Positions 22,364 to 33,993 of a DNA stretch of 64,000 nt are shown here, in pieces. The notes beneath the pieces were generated by a model. The model was not told where the DNA came from. It ran no database searches and saw nothing but the letters and a program-made list of their open reading frames with translations. Source of the DNA: Sycon ciliatum (lineage: Eukaryota; Porifera; Calcarea; Leucosolenida; Sycettidae); NCBI RefSeq assembly GCF_964019385.1, contig NC_088643.1, positions 13,534,800 to 13,598,799 on the forward strand. Direction: 5' to 3'. Position 1 is the first letter of the stretch. Every line of letters begins with the position of its first letter. The translations under genes were made by a program, and so were the position numbers.

Positions 22364-23231
22364 CAAGAGTCCATAACCCCCCAGAGTGTGCAACTCGTGA
22401 TCCTTCTCAGCACAAATCAGTGCCGCAACGAAATCCAAACTTCATACGTCATGTAGTGAGTAGCTATGACGAAATGGGAAGTTTGGCCCGGACCTACTTC
22501 GCCCGTTTGCCCAATTTGGGGTCTTTCTTTACGAATCCACGGCCACGTAACACGCCTGAAACTGAAAGGCTCAAGTACACAAAGAATTATTTTAGAGTTG
22601 TCGAACAGTTTTCTCTTTTGAGTGTCTCTCCGATAAGAGAAGAACAATGGCCACTGTTGAACCTAAAGCAAAGCGCTCCCCATTGTCGCCGGAGTGCAGT
22701 GTCTCTGTGGACGATATTCGTCAGTTTTTGCTCGATCTGGGCTCCTCATTTTCTTCTCTCGATTGTCGAGTGTTGGAAATTGTACCAAAATGTACCAAAA
22801 TGGGACTGAGGAGCAGGTTGAAGCACATCTACATGTACTTCGAAATCGATCGGGTCTTCATGCCGTGTGCCAAGAGCTATTTCCATCAAATCTTGTAAAT
22901 CTATATCCATGCCTATTCTTGCTATCCCGGAGTCACGAACTCTCCCAATACAAGCTTTTCAGACAACGAGCAGAGAAACTCTCTTCAAATAAAAAAATTC
23001 TGTGACTGTGAAATCAAAGCCGTTCTGCTGACACTGCATAGCCCGTGGAGCAAACGTTTTACGTGACACTTCCGTGGCTTGCTTCAACTTGGAACCCCCG
23101 CCGGATGTACCAGATATGCACATGGCCCCATCCGCCCATGCTTGCCCGGGGACCGGATGACGCAATGTTTGGATTTCGTTGCGCCAGACCCCAACCTGGA
23201 GTTGCACACTCTGGGGGGTTATGGACTCTTG
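22364..23231. mobile_element. CAAGAG-family element, 868 bp, possible parent of the mini-palindromes
   Basis: The ends CAAGAGTCCATAACCCCCCA and the inverse TGGGGGGTTATGGACTCTTG extend into inverted GTGTGCAACTC. A perfect 7-bp duplication GTAATAT flanks it (22357-22363, 23232-23238). From ATG 22647 a frame starts MATVEPKAKRSPLSPE and can continue only with a frameshift. It is too short to be a whole transposase and is not recognised. Confidence 0.75.
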
Positions 23232-23412
23232 GTAATATAGGACCAGTCAAGGATCACGAGAATTAGTGGAGGTCGATATAGAAGAGTGATAAATATATTT
23301 ACAGGGCACGGACGATACAGAGGATATGCAAGATAGAAAAGGAGACGAAAGAAATTACATGACCGTGCTGAAGCAAGAGAGAAGAACCGGATAGAAAGGG
23401 TTAACTAAAATA

Positions 23413-23587
23413 CCGTAAAGTCTTGTATAAAAAAGCCGCACTTAAATAGAAGCCGCAATTTTGGGCCCATAAAATCCCACATAAGCCTGGTTTTAGTGTT
23501 GACATACATAGAAATACCTGTCTTGTACCCTGCAAAATTTCACCAAGAAAGTCATAGAAGCCGCGGCTTTTATACAAGACTTTACGG
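23413..23587. mobile_element. CCGTAA-family MITE (175 bp)
   Basis: TA-CCGTAAAGTCTTGTATAAAA and the inverse TTATACAAGACTTTACGG-TA; sister of 6005-6190. Confidence 0.8.
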
Positions 23588-25525
23588 TACATACATGTAT
23601 ACAGCTCTGAGCATGATCTTATACATGTACACTCTTGCCTATCGTGTTACTCTTCTGCTTCACAAGTGAACTCTGTGGCTGGAAAAGTTGTACAGTGTCG
23701 TTTTCCCCAAATTACACTAATAATCAGTCAAAATGTTGACCTGAAAAACGAGTACGCAAAACTCTGAAAAATTCTGCAAAATGGCACTGGGCATGGGGGT
23801 AGAGGGCACTTGGTAACACTGTAACCGTCTATTTCTGATCTGGTCCTGGTTCTTTCTCAGCCCTTCCGTGTTCATTACGGCAATGCTGGCAACCCACAGC
23901 CCCCCCCCCCCTCCATGAAGGGCACAATGGCTGCATGGTGATCTAACCGTCTATTTCTGATCTGGTCCTTGTTCCTGCTTAGCCCGGCTTCCCCGTGTAT
24001 TACGGCAATGCTGACACCCCACAGCCACCCATGCTGGGCACAGCAGCCGCACAGCCAGCACCGGCCGGCCTCACTGCCGGAGCAGCCGCAGTGCCACTAC
24101 CACAGCGCCACCGTGAATGCTCATCAGCTGTACCTATTGTCGATCCGGCCACTCAGGTAAAGTTATGTAGGAGTGTGACGTTATGTTTACTTGAGACCAT
24201 GTTCCAGTTGCGTCTTTTTCACAATGATTTTCAACTTAATCTTGATTGGATGTAACTGTTTCCCCATGGACAATTAATTGTGTTTTTTTGGGTATCCTGG
24301 AAAACTCCTGAAGAGAGGAAACTATGAACTCTAGATGCGCTGGACCAGCGGTGCAAGCCAGCGAAGGCATTTTGGTGCGGGGCTTGCGCTCTCGATCGGT
24401 CTCCATCTGACATTCGATCTCCATTCGCCATTTCACCTTGCTTATATGAAGCTCAAATGTTTTCTAGCCACTCGCATGAGTACATCGGGAACACCTACAA
24501 CATCGGGAACATTTAGAAAATCTAACCACTTGATTTACCTCCTTTTCCTTCTTCCTTTTCCTTTCCGAAGTTCCGAGTCTTAGTGTGAATTTGAATGAGT
24601 ATATCCTTGCCAGCAGCTAGCATGTCCAAGGGAAGTTCCCAGCTGTTGAGTCCCGCATCACGCCCCGAGGCCAAATTGGCCGTGACCAGTTGTCTGTTCG
24701 CTCAAATCATGGGTTTAGAGTGTTTTTGTTTTTTTTTTAGGACAAACACCACCCTACCTTTGAGGAGAGGAAGCAGGAGGGAGCAGCGGCAACTAGTGGC
24801 GCAGTAGTAGTGGGTTCTGTGTTGATTGAATGATATCATTGATTTTGTTGTTACACGATGTGAGCATTAATTTTATTGCATTATCCTTGTCTTGCCCATT
24901 CCTCCACAGTGACTCCCATCAACAATTCGAGCGCCGCGTCGTAAAGTGCTGTGCCCTGCTCCTATTCTGCTGATGGAGTAAGTAACTCGCTGTAACAGCT
25001 GTAGGTTTCTGCCGCCCGCTCTGCGCCGTATCCTTGCTGGATACAGCTGTACTTGGACTTCGCAATGTCTCGCCAGCTTCTCTACTGTTGGGTGTGTACT
25101 CGGCTTTCATTATCTTGGTCGCGAGTTCTTTGAGTAGTGCTCGTCGTCCCCTGCTGCTTTCTTTTTTTGTATATTTTCACATGATGCTCTGGCTTGTTCC
25201 GCCTGTGTACAGTTGTAGCGTTCTGTAATTTTGATGTCCACCTAGTGTTTCAGTCTAATGTTTCGTTTGTGGTTTCTGATCTTCTTTCTTCTATGTGTGT
25301 GTGTGTGTTTTTAATCCTGTCTTGACTGACTTGTGACTGTGTTATGTTTAGTGTGGCTATCCGCGGCATGTTCCATGTGCACATTGTACAGCTGCTGTTC
25401 TTGATAAAACCTCTAGTGTTCTCCCCGATGGCTGATTCTTTGCGCCATAGGATGATTTGCCAGGCTTGCTGTACAAAGATACTAGCCCCTCAGCGCCGCA
25501 CTGCACGCAGTCTTGCGTTGTTTTG

Positions 25526-25527
<2 letters not shown>

Positions 25528-25590
<63 letters not shown>
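25528..25590. repeat. (CT)n microsatellite in the copy 2 3' flank
   Basis: About 30 CT units. The matching place in copy 1 has no such tract. Confidence 0.9.
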
Positions 25591-25592
<2 letters not shown>

Positions 25593-25728
25593 TCCTATCA
25601 ATTTGTTCGTGTGTCCCGTCTCTTTCTTTGGTGTGAGAAGGTCTGGTAGACCCTATTCAATTGTGATCATGATTGCCATGGCGGTGTGTGCTCGGCGGAA
25701 ATCTGTCCACCCTGGTACATGGTACTAC

Positions 25729-25791
25729 CAAGAGGAAATATTACTATTTTATAAATAAGCTCCCAGCTGGGAGCTTATAATTATACTCTTG
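25729..25791. mobile_element. 63-bp CAAGAG-family mini-element
   Basis: Starts CAAGAGGAAATATT and ends AATTATACTCTTG, with an inner palindrome AAGCTCCCAGCTGGGAGCTT. The flanks GTACTAC and GTACTGC match at 6 of 7 positions. Confidence 0.7.
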
Positions 25792-25799
25792 GTACTGCG

Positions 25800-26309
25800 G
25801 TACAGCTGCTTTCTCACGGCGTGAAGCAGGGAGTCGTGAAACCCCGGGTCGATGCGACTCCCTGGCGCCGGGGAAGCTTCAGTGCTACACGTACATCTGT
25901 GCATTACGTGTAGTGACCGAGTGCTGAAGCAGACTGAAGCGTAGAGATGGCGAGGAAGATGAGATGAGCACCACGGTACCCTACTGTCCCTAGCCTAGGC
26001 CAGGCTCATTGAAGCAGGGGTCATCCTGCCCCAACGCCGGCTATGGGCATGGCACATGTGTAATGGTGGCACTATGCATGCCTAGGCAGAGACTCGAAGA
26101 GCCATGCAAGGATGGAAAATGAAAGACACCATCATCATGTCATAGCTCAAGCAAAGTAAGTTAGAGCGCCAACACCACAAATCAGCAAATGAGCGGGCGA
26201 GAACAGAACCACAAAACATCATGCAACTACTAATACTAACTAACTCAACTCTACAAGGTAACCATGGTAACCTGGTAACTGTCACTTTACTTTGTACTTG
26301 TAGTTGTAG
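25800..26309. other. Intergenic, nothing recognised
   Basis: Past the end of the CASC3 duplication (about 25860). Only a short inverted GGGAGTCG/CGACTCCC pair (25848-25863) and simple sequence are visible. Confidence 0.5.
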
Positions 26310-26348
26310 CAAGAGTCCATAACTGATAACGCGGGTTATGGACTCTTG
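26310..26348. mobile_element. 39-bp palindromic mini-element with 7-bp target duplication
   Basis: CAAGAGTCCATAAC, a short centre, then GTTATGGACTCTTG. GTTGTAG flanks it on both sides (26303-26309, 26349-26355). Confidence 0.8.
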
Positions 26349-26491
26349 GTTGTAGTGCAAGACTAGTGACTAGACTGAAGAGTGTCGCGAAATGTGAACT
26401 ACCCGTATCCAGTGGTATCCGGTAGTGTGTGCCATGATTCCTTGTTGCCATCTTCATTATGGAACGAAACAAGACTTGTCAGGAGTAATAC

Positions 26492-26889
26492 TGTAGAGCA
26501 TGCAGATTCTTCAACCTTGTACCTGTTGCATTGTAGTCAAGTGCCTGTGTCACTGTAGCTTGGTGTGTTAAAACCTGTACAGTCATAAGACTAGTATCCT
26601 TTGCATGTGAAGTTCGAACCTACCTTTTTCAGAAGCTTTCCTTTTTTTCTTTACTTTCTTCCAATACATGTCTTCTGATTGGCCGAATCTGTGCCATCTC
26701 TCTAGACCAATCTCCTGATTGGTCTAAACCGTTGCTCGTTGTTATGTGAAACCTGAACTCTCTTAGTCTTGGCACATATAAAAAGCTCTGTCTCTGAAGA
26801 AAGATCATCCTTCATTTCTTCAACCACTTCTCCTTGCTCTGGTGAGACTTGTTGGTTGTTGTGTGCCCAACCACTTGGGCCACGCTACA
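26492..26889 (+). repeat. 5' LTR
   Basis: 398 bp with TG...CA ends. A TATAAAA box at 26777-26783 suggests transcription starts about 25-30 bp further on. Confidence 0.93.
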
Positions 26890-26973
26890 ACTGGTGGCAG
26901 CGGTGGATGTTTCGGTCTTTTTTCATGCTATGTTTTTGTTGTTGTGACAATGTGAAGTGATTCCTGGTTCGGA

Positions 26974-28011
26974 ATGGCCCAAGCACAGCCTAACCAGCAA
27001 GTACCGCCGGCCCAGCCGCCCCGTCCGGCCCAGCCTGCTCAGCCAGCCCAGCCAGCCCAGCCAGCCCAGCCAGTTCAGCCAGCTCAGCCAGCCCAGCCAG
27101 TTCAGCCAGCCCAGCCAGCACAGCCAGTTCAGCCCGCCCAGCCAGTGCAGCCAGCCCAGCCAGTTCAGCCCGCACAGCCAGTTCAGCCCGCCCAGCCAGT
27201 TCAGCCCGCCCAGCCAGCTCCCGTTCGACCCATCCGGCCATGGGCAACTCCGGAACGTTTTGATGGTGGAGCAGCCTCGGACTGGACTACTTGGCGTGAC
27301 CACTTCACTCAAGTTTGCCTGGTTAATCAGTGGACGCCGCAGGACCAGGCACAGTACATCCCGTTGTACTTGATAGATAATGCGCAGTGCTACTACCAGT
27401 CGCTTCCTGTCGCGACACGCCAGGATGTTCAGCAATTACTGGTAGCTCTGGAGGGTCGGTTTGCTCCACCCGTCAGGACCGACCTCCACAGAGCGGAATT
27501 GAAGGCCAGACGACAGCGAGGTGAGGAGGCGTTGTCTGATTACTGCGAGGTGATTCGCCGATTGTCTCGCAGAGCGTACCCTACCTTGCCAAACCTCGTG
27601 CAGGACCAGCTGGCATGTGACCAATTCATTGAAGGTCTGGACAGCAGAGAGTTGCGCATGGAGGTACGTCGCCAAGACCCCCGAACTCTTGACCAGGCAC
27701 TGCAGCAAGGACTTCGAGCACTTGCCATACTCCAAGCGGACGCTACTACTAGTGCGTCTCAGCCAGTGGCCGCGGCTGTCTGTGCTGCCAGGGAAGATCG
27801 TTTGGATGCCTTATTAGTAAGGATGGAACGATTGGAAACCGCTCTGTCATCTTTGCAGCGACCGCAGCAGCAACCCCAGCAGCAACCCCAACAACAGCGC
27901 CGCTGTTACCATTGTGGGAGTGCCGAACATCTGATTGCGTACTGCCCGACTGCACCTCCACCCCGGGGACAACGTCAGCGCCCTTCGGGAAACGGCCGGG
28001 AGTTGGCATAG
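26974..28011 (+). CDS. gag: Gag polyprotein of the gypsy element
   Basis: 345 residues from a true ATG. Residues 10-85 are a Pro-Ala-Gln repeat ([12 protein letters not shown]). The middle has a typical capsid-like region starting [22 protein letters not shown] zinc knuckle, [14 protein letters not shown], lies near residues 311-324. It packages element RNA. Its last 100 bp overlap pol, which lies in the -1 frame. Confidence 0.9.
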   Translation: MAQAQPNQQVPPAQPPRPAQPAQPAQPAQPAQPVQPAQPAQPVQPAQPAQPVQPAQPVQPAQPVQPAQPVQPAQPVQPAQPAPVRPIRPWATPERFDGGAASDWTTWRDHFTQVCLVNQWTPQDQAQYIPLYLIDNAQCYYQSLPVATRQDVQQLLVALEGRFAPPVRTDLHRAELKARRQRGEEALSDYCEVIRRLSRRAYPTLPNLVQDQLACDQFIEGLDSRELRMEVRRQDPRTLDQALQQGLRALAILQADATTSASQPVAAAVCAAREDRLDALLVRMERLETALSSLQRPQQQPQQQPQQQRRCYHCGSAEHLIAYCPTAPPPRGQRQRPSGNGRELA

Positions 28012-31000
28012 AGGGTCCAGAGTCAGCTCCAAACCACCATGGCCCGGAAGTGCTGCCCGCCGCGCCTTCCGATGTAGTATGCCATTCCGTTGCTGTTGAC
28101 AGTTGCCAGTATGTTATCGGCAAAGTAAGTTCAATGTGCATAACTGATGTCCACATGTTAGTTGATTCTGGAAGTTCGATTTCGTTTGTCAGCTCAGCAT
28201 TCTATCAACAACATAAGCATATAAAATTAAACAAAATTTCTACATCAGTCCGAAGTGTTGATGGCAGTGGCGTGACTGTGGAAGGAGCGGTGGATGTGCA
28301 GCTAGAGTTTGGCAGCCTCCAACTTCAGCACACTATGGTAGTTGCAAACATTGAGCCTGACGTACTATTAGGCATAGACTTCCTCCGTAGGCACGGTTGT
28401 ATTATGGATCTGGGACAAGGCTGTCTGCGCTTGAGCAATCAGACCCTTCCATTAACACAGGGAGTTGGGCCCAAGCACCTTTCATGTCAGAGAGTGGAAA
28501 CAGACCCCATTCCAGTGCAATTGGCTGAATCTGTTGTTCTACAGGGCTATTCTCAGTTGATAACGCAAGGTAGATTACGTGACACTGAGTTTATGTCTCC
28601 ATCGTGCGGAATGGTAGAGCCAACAGAGTCGTTCGTAGATAAATTTTGTGTCAGTGCAGCTAGAGTGGTCACGACCGTGAGTGAGAACAGTACTGTTCCT
28701 GTCAGGTTGCAGAACCTGCTACCACGGCCTGTCACTATAAACAAGGGTACAGTTGTTGGCATGTTCGAATCTTGCTTTGTTGAGAAAGCCGCAGAAGCCG
28801 CGGATGAGCGTGGTTGTACTGCTGAAAGCTGTAATGCTGCTGATATGTGTTCTGACCCTGTTGAGTTGTTTGACCTTAGTCATCTCGATACAGAAGAGGC
28901 AGCAGCCGTCAGGTCTCTTCTCTCGGAGTTCAGCGACATAATTTCAACGGGAGCAATGGATCTTGGCTCTACCGGTGTTGCCAAACACGACATCGAGACC
29001 ACTAGCAGCAAGCCTATTCGCCAAGCCCCTAGACGATTGCCGCTTCACCATGCAAATGAGGTTCGTGAACATGTTGAGCAGCTTTTAGCTGAGGGTTTAG
29101 TCGATCCTTCCAACAGTCCTTGGGCAGCCCCTATTGTTGTTGTTCGGAAGCCTGATGGAGCTATTAGACTATGTGTCGATTATCGCAAACTCAATGCTGT
29201 AACTGTCAGAGACGCATTCCCCATTCCGCGGATTGATGATGCGATAGACAACATGGGTGACGCACAGTATTTCACAACCCTAGATCTTGCATCCGGTTAC
29301 TGGCAGGTAGAGCTAACTAATGCAGCAAGGGCGAAATCAGCATTTGTCACTCCATTTGGATTGTTTGAATGGAAAGTCATGCCATTTGGGTTGTGCAATG
29401 CCCCAGCAACTTTCCAGCGCCTGATGACCATGGTTCTGGGTGATCTTGTGCCAAGCGTATGTTCAGCGTACATAGATGACACCATAACTTTCTCGAAAAC
29501 ATTTCAAGAACATCTGGTTAGACTGCGCCTAGTATTTGAAAAATTCCGGGCAGCAGGTTTGAAGGTCAAGCCTCGTAAGTGCCAGATTCTGAGCAAGTCG
29601 GTTACGTATCTTGGGCATGTGTTCAAGGGAGGTGGTGTGAGCCCTGATCCCAAGAATTGCAGTTCGGTCACCAGTCTCAAACCACTTAGCTCTGCAACCG
29701 AGGTTCGTCGATTTGTAGGTTTTGCTTCCTACTACAGGCGGTTCATCAAGGACTTCGCGACAATTGCAGCACCGCTACACAAGCTAATGCAGAAACAGGC
29801 AAGCTTTTCGTGGACGGATGAGTGTCAGCAAGCGTTCGATATCCTGAAGCAGAAGCTCACGTCATCTCCTGTCCTGACGTACCCGGATCCATCCCGCAAG
29901 TTTATCCTGGACACGGATGCTTCTGACACTGGTATTGGTGCAACTCTATCGCAGGTTGACGATCAGGGCAGAGAGCAGGTAATTGCGTATGCTAGTAGTT
30001 CACTTAGTAAGAGCCAACGTCGCTACGGCACAACTCGGCGTGAGATGTATGCAGTGGTCTTCTTTGTGCAATACTTCAAACATTATTTGCTGGGTGCAAA
30101 CTTTACCTTGCGAACCGATCACAAAGCCCTTCTCTGGTTGAAGTCTTTCAAGGATTCGGAAGGTATCCTGGCGAGATGGTTGGAGAAACTAGAAGCGTTC
30201 GATTTCACAACTGTCCACCGTAGAGGTACTCAGCATGCCAACGCAGATGCATTGTCACGGTTCCATAGCCAACCTGCGGACAATTCGGAGCATCCTGCAT
30301 CGGCCACTGCCGAGCCTTCAGTAATGGATCCAAATATTACTGTTGTCTGTCCTTCCCAGTCTTCCATTCCTGTCCCTACAGCCGTGCCATCAGTCTCTCC
30401 GGATACAGCAGCTGGTGATGCATTGACGCAGGATTCTGGACATCAAGCATACGTGGGTAATGTTGACGTTGAATCACAACCTGCAGAACATGCGAATGAT
30501 GATAGCAATTTACTTGGAAGCAATTGGGCAGATTTTTTTAGTGCAGAAGATATTCGCAGAGCTCAAGCGGAAGACAGTGACATTGACTGCATGATTGGTT
30601 GGCAACAAGCATTGTTAGACAGGCCTAAACGCAGTGATAGTGCTATGAAAGGAGCATCATTAACCTTGATACGTCTGTGGAGTCAGTGGAAACGGCTGGT
30701 TCTGCAAGATGGCTTATTGTATCGTACGTACACTTCAGTAGATGGTAGCAACTCATTTCTGCAACTTGTTGTACCTGTCAGTTTGCGACAGAGAATTATG
30801 ACTGGGATGCACAATGAGTGTAGTGGTGGCCACCTCGCTACTGAACGTACTCTAGAGAAGGTGAAAGCTAGATTCTATTGGCCTTTTATGTCGTCTGACA
30901 TTGAGCTGCATTGCAAGGCGTGTGCGCTTTGTTCAGCTAGGCGTACCCCAGCACCAACCGCTCGCGCTCCGATGAAGGTGGACCAACCATCATTTCCGCT

Positions 31001-32114
31001 GCAACGTGTCGCTATGGACATCATGGGACCACTGCCCAGAACAAATCGAGGTAACCTCTACATTGTTGTGATTACTGATTATTTCACGAAGTGGGTAGAA
31101 GCGTTTGCCATCCCGGATATGACTGCTAGGACAATAGCTTCGGCACTGATTGATGGTTTCATTTGTCGCTACGGTGTGCCACTGTCTATCCACACTGATC
31201 AAGGTGCGCAATTTGAGTCAAATTTGTTCAAATCCATCTGTGAACTGTTAGATATGAAGAAGACACGCACGACTCCATATCATCCTTCTAGTGATGGTTT
31301 AGTTGAACGGATGAATCGTACACTTGAGAACATGCTGAGTGCCAGAGTCAATGCCAATCACAATGACTGGGACCTGCATATTCAACGCTGTTTACTGGCG
31401 TATCGTAGTAGCGTACATAGTTCAACCAAGGAAACCCCAGCTAGATTGATGTTCGGCAGAGAGCTTAAGTTGCCAGTGGATATTATGTTTAACGACTCCA
31501 GAGAACATGTCAAATCTGTACCTGACTATATGATTGGTCTCGAGATCTCCTTGCAGCAGGCGTTTTCTCACGCTCGATCAGCTGGCGCTAAAGCACAGAA
31601 ACGTCAGAAGGACTACTATGATGCAAAGACGACCAAGCCACGGTTTGCGATCAATGACAAGGTGCGCTTACACAACCCAGCTGTGAAAGCAGGCAACACA
31701 AAGAAGTTCCTCAAGCCATGGACCGGGCCGTATCGAGTTGTCGAGGTGATCGATGACGTGGTGTACAGGATTGAGCACTGTGATACAGGGAAACTCCAGG
31801 TGGTGCACATCAACCGGCTCAAGTCAACGACTCAAGTACCGGAGGAGCAGCACGCTCCAGTGCCAGCACACCTACCTCAACCGGCGCTAATTGATTACGT
31901 GCAAGACACAGTTCCAGCTATTCCAGTTCCGCCTGTTCCGGTTCCGGCAGTTCCGGTTATTCCAGTTCCAGCTGTTCCAGTTCCGGCTGTTCCAGTCCCG
32001 GCTGTTCCGGCAGCTCCCGTTGTGCCGGCCGTTCCGATCATGCCGCCACAGGCAGGTGGGTATAACTTACGCAATCGGGCAAATCTCCAGAGGCCGGTGC
32101 GATACCGTCAATGA
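27912..32114 (+). CDS. pol: Pol polyprotein of the gypsy element
   Basis: About 1400 residues, open without breaks. The first codon of this interval is TTG, not ATG, and the frame overlaps gag by 100 bp in -1, so a programmed -1 frameshift probably makes Gag-Pol. In order: protease motif LVDSGSS (near 84), reverse transcriptase with active site YIDD (520-523), RNase H starting DTDAS (near 667), integrase zinc region HHCC (from H967) and catalytic D1036, D1096, E1132 with the expected 35-residue spacing. The C-terminus is a VPVPAVP repeat tail. No catalytic residue appears lost. Confidence 0.93.
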   Translation: MWECRTSDCVLPDCTSTPGTTSAPFGKRPGVGIEGPESAPNHHGPEVLPAAPSDVVCHSVAVDSCQYVIGKVSSMCITDVHMLVDSGSSISFVSSAFYQQHKHIKLNKISTSVRSVDGSGVTVEGAVDVQLEFGSLQLQHTMVVANIEPDVLLGIDFLRRHGCIMDLGQGCLRLSNQTLPLTQGVGPKHLSCQRVETDPIPVQLAESVVLQGYSQLITQGRLRDTEFMSPSCGMVEPTESFVDKFCVSAARVVTTVSENSTVPVRLQNLLPRPVTINKGTVVGMFESCFVEKAAEAADERGCTAESCNAADMCSDPVELFDLSHLDTEEAAAVRSLLSEFSDIISTGAMDLGSTGVAKHDIETTSSKPIRQAPRRLPLHHANEVREHVEQLLAEGLVDPSNSPWAAPIVVVRKPDGAIRLCVDYRKLNAVTVRDAFPIPRIDDAIDNMGDAQYFTTLDLASGYWQVELTNAARAKSAFVTPFGLFEWKVMPFGLCNAPATFQRLMTMVLGDLVPSVCSAYIDDTITFSKTFQEHLVRLRLVFEKFRAAGLKVKPRKCQILSKSVTYLGHVFKGGGVSPDPKNCSSVTSLKPLSSATEVRRFVGFASYYRRFIKDFATIAAPLHKLMQKQASFSWTDECQQAFDILKQKLTSSPVLTYPDPSRKFILDTDASDTGIGATLSQVDDQGREQVIAYASSSLSKSQRRYGTTRREMYAVVFFVQYFKHYLLGANFTLRTDHKALLWLKSFKDSEGILARWLEKLEAFDFTTVHRRGTQHANADALSRFHSQPADNSEHPASATAEPSVMDPNITVVCPSQSSIPVPTAVPSVSPDTAAGDALTQDSGHQAYVGNVDVESQPAEHANDDSNLLGSNWADFFSAEDIRRAQAEDSDIDCMIGWQQALLDRPKRSDSAMKGASLTLIRLWSQWKRLVLQDGLLYRTYTSVDGSNSFLQLVVPVSLRQRIMTGMHNECSGGHLATERTLEKVKARFYWPFMSSDIELHCKACALCSARRTPAPTARAPMKVDQPSFPLQRVAMDIMGPLPRTNRGNLYIVVITDYFTKWVEAFAIPDMTARTIASALIDGFICRYGVPLSIHTDQGAQFESNLFKSICELLDMKKTRTTPYHPSSDGLVERMNRTLENMLSARVNANHNDWDLHIQRCLLAYRSSVHSSTKETPARLMFGRELKLPVDIMFNDSREHVKSVPDYMIGLEISLQQAFSHARSAGAKAQKRQKDYYDAKTTKPRFAINDKVRLHNPAVKAGNTKKFLKPWTGPYRVVEVIDDVVYRIEHCDTGKLQVVHINRLKSTTQVPEEQHAPVPAHLPQPALIDYVQDTVPAIPVPPVPVPAVPVIPVPAVPVPAVPVPAVPAAPVVPAVPIMPPQAGGYNLRNRANLQRPVRYRQ

Positions 32115-32308
32115 GAGTCAAGAACAATTGATATGTACAATTTTCTTGTGAAGATTTGAGAGATTGAGATTTGAGTTTTTTTAGATATAGTGTTGGGTTG
32201 GCTTAACACACAGTTTATATAGCTTCTTCCTTGGGTTCTTTCGTTTCATTTTTATTTTTACAATATTCACATTATCACGAGGACGTGATTCAATCTGGGA
32301 GGGGGCCA

Positions 32309-32706
32309 TGTAGAGCATGCAGATTCTTCAACCTTGTACCTGTTGCATTGTAGTCAAGTGCCTGTGTCACTGTAGCTTGGTGTGTTAAAACCTGTACAGT
32401 CATAAGACTAGTATCCTTTGCATGTGAAGTTCGAACCTACCTTTTTCAGAAGCTTTCCTTTTTTTCTTTACTTTCTTCCAATACATGTCTTCTGATTGGC
32501 CGAATCTGTGCCATCTCTCTAGACCAATCTCCTGATTGGTCTAAACCGTTGCTCGTTGTTATGTGAAACCTGAACTCTCTTAGTCTTGGCACATATAAAA
32601 AGCTCTGTCTCTGAAGAAAGATCATCCTTCATTTCTTCAACCACTTCTCCTTGCTCTGGTGAGACTTGTTGGTTGTTGTGTGCCCAACCACTTGGGCCAC
32701 GCTACA
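32309..32706 (+). repeat. 3' LTR
   Basis: Same 398 bp as the 5' LTR with no difference seen by reading. Confidence 0.93.
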
Positions 32707-32710
32707 ATAC

Positions 32711-33045
32711 TACTTGCTTTCGTGGAGTGTGGCTGGTGAACTGTTCGTGCTGTGGTCTGCAAGCGTCGTGTGGTCTCGTCGGGTCAAATGAAAAACCTAT
32801 TACTAATGTGTGCCATGTCCAGATGTCATCCCCTGCATGGCACGCTTTGACCTAGCTACGCCAGGCTACGGCTCTGATAATACTCTGATCAATATCAAGA
32901 GAAAAAAATACTCTTGTTAGGCCAAACTAAAGAAGGTGTGTGGTTCGACTAACATGGACATTTTTTTTACGGGCGGGCGGGCGGATTTTTTTTTTAAATA
33001 TATTTTTTAGTACATGTAAATACACTGTACTGCCTTTAGACCATG
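32711..33045. other. Intergenic, nothing recognised
   Basis: No coding signal. A 21-bp CAAGAG...CTCTTG palindrome near 32890-32910 resembles the mini-elements but lacks a target duplication. Confidence 0.4.
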
Positions 33046-33048
33046 TTA

Positions 33049-33869
33049 GGCCGATTCCACACTACGCCGAAAGTGGCTTTGCCTTGAAGGCATAAAGTGG
33101 CTTATAAAGTGAAGCTGCATTCACACCTACAAGTGTCGATCACGGGACTTTGCTTTGAAGGTTAGACTGTGAGGCTTTCCTGTGCTTGATCTAGCAACGG
33201 CGGTAGTGGAGAGGCTCTTTGTTGGGCCAAATCCTCGAATATCACCCATTTTCGCGTGCCCAATCTTGAAATTTGACCACGCTAGCGCGCGCTGTGTAGG
33301 CGGATTCCAGATCATAGGTCGAATATTTGTCAACCTCGCCAACAGACATTCCGGTGGCAGTTTTCGTTGTGTATGTCTCGTACAGTCCTTTCGCCTTCGT
33401 TTTCATGTTGTCGATTTTGGAATGGACGATCGACGCAGTATATTGCCTCCTCCCGGAGCTGTTCAGCAAACAAATTCAGCTTGATGGCGATCTCCTCCGG
33501 CGTAGCTCCTGCGAACTGTACCGGCCGGAGGTCGCCTCAAATATCCGCTCCAAAGCTCGATCAGCTTGCCCTCAAGCTCCTGGCTAAACATGACCCTAGG
33601 CATTGTTGACAGCTCACAACTCACCACAACTGAAACATACATGTACGACAGGGAACACATTCGGAAAAAAATCGAAAGGCTGAAGAAAAGTCAGAAAGTG
33701 TCCTGAAAAGGTAAAAAGTTGCCTTGAAAGAGGGTGCTGGTGTTGCTTTGTAGACAACAAGCACTTTTCACTTTCGCGCGTTTCTCAAAGTGATCGCCAT
33801 GGCAACTTGCCTGAAAAGTGCCTGAAAAATGGCTTTTTAGGCAGGATTTGGTGTAGTGTGGAATCGGCC
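33049..33869. mobile_element. PIF/Harbinger-like non-autonomous element (821 bp)
   Basis: The perfect inverted ends GGCCGATTCCACACTAC and GTAGTGTGGAATCGGCC lie between TTA and TAA. Internally it holds several diverged GCCTTGAAG/CTGAAAAGTG motifs and a broken Myb-like gene fragment. Confidence 0.65.
33242..33600 (-). pseudogene. Broken Myb/SANT-like (Harbinger accessory type) fragment
   Basis: From 33600 the minus strand reads MFSQELEGKLIELWSGYL, then after a frame change YTASIVHSKIDNMKTKAKGL. This layout (E-KLIELW, then a KIDNMKTKAK helix) is like the Myb/MADF DNA-binding protein of Harbinger transposons. At least one frameshift separates the parts. Confidence 0.4.
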
Positions 33870-33919
33870 TAAGACACCCAGTACATCGGCATTATTACGC
33901 AGTGTTATGCCATACATCT

Positions 33920-33952
33920 TCTTTACTTATAAAAGAGAGGCACCTGTGACGT

Positions 33953-33993
<41 letters not shown>

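Larger units (their letters stand above)
15858..24912 (+). pseudogene. CASC3/Barentsz copy 2, decayed tandem duplicate
   Basis: Aligned exons: 15858-15881, 16055-16149, 18611-21019, 23983-24156, and the last from 24910. Defects: (a) exon 2 has an in-frame 87-nt deletion that removes the PNSGDYFLHD half of the Btz region; (b) exons 3-4, holding the other half, are replaced by a LINE; (c) TAG at 20607-20609 in the large exon where sister repeats have CAG; (d) no match to exon 6; (e) the last exon has two extra bases, giving TGA at 24910. Flank and 3'-UTR homology with copy 1 extends to about 25860. Transcription is possible, but a normal exon-junction function is not. Confidence 0.85.
26492..32706 (+). 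mobile_element. Full-length Ty3/gypsy LTR retrotransposon
   Basis: Two 398-bp LTRs begin TGTAG, end CTACA and appear identical by reading. A 4-bp duplication ATAC flanks the element (26488-26491, 32707-32710). The primer-binding region follows the 5' LTR (TGGTGGCAGCGGTGG, 26892-26906). A polypurine tract (GGGAGGGGGCCA, 32297-32308) abuts the 3' LTR. Gag and pol are open throughout. Protein order protease, RT, RNase H, integrase places it in Ty3/gypsy (Metaviridae). It is complete, young and possibly still mobile. Confidence 0.95.

Noticed and set aside
26769..26890. Open frame in the LTR (MAHIKSSVSEE...)
   Set aside because: Lies over the TATA box and transcript start of the LTR and is present in both LTRs; non-coding regulatory sequence.
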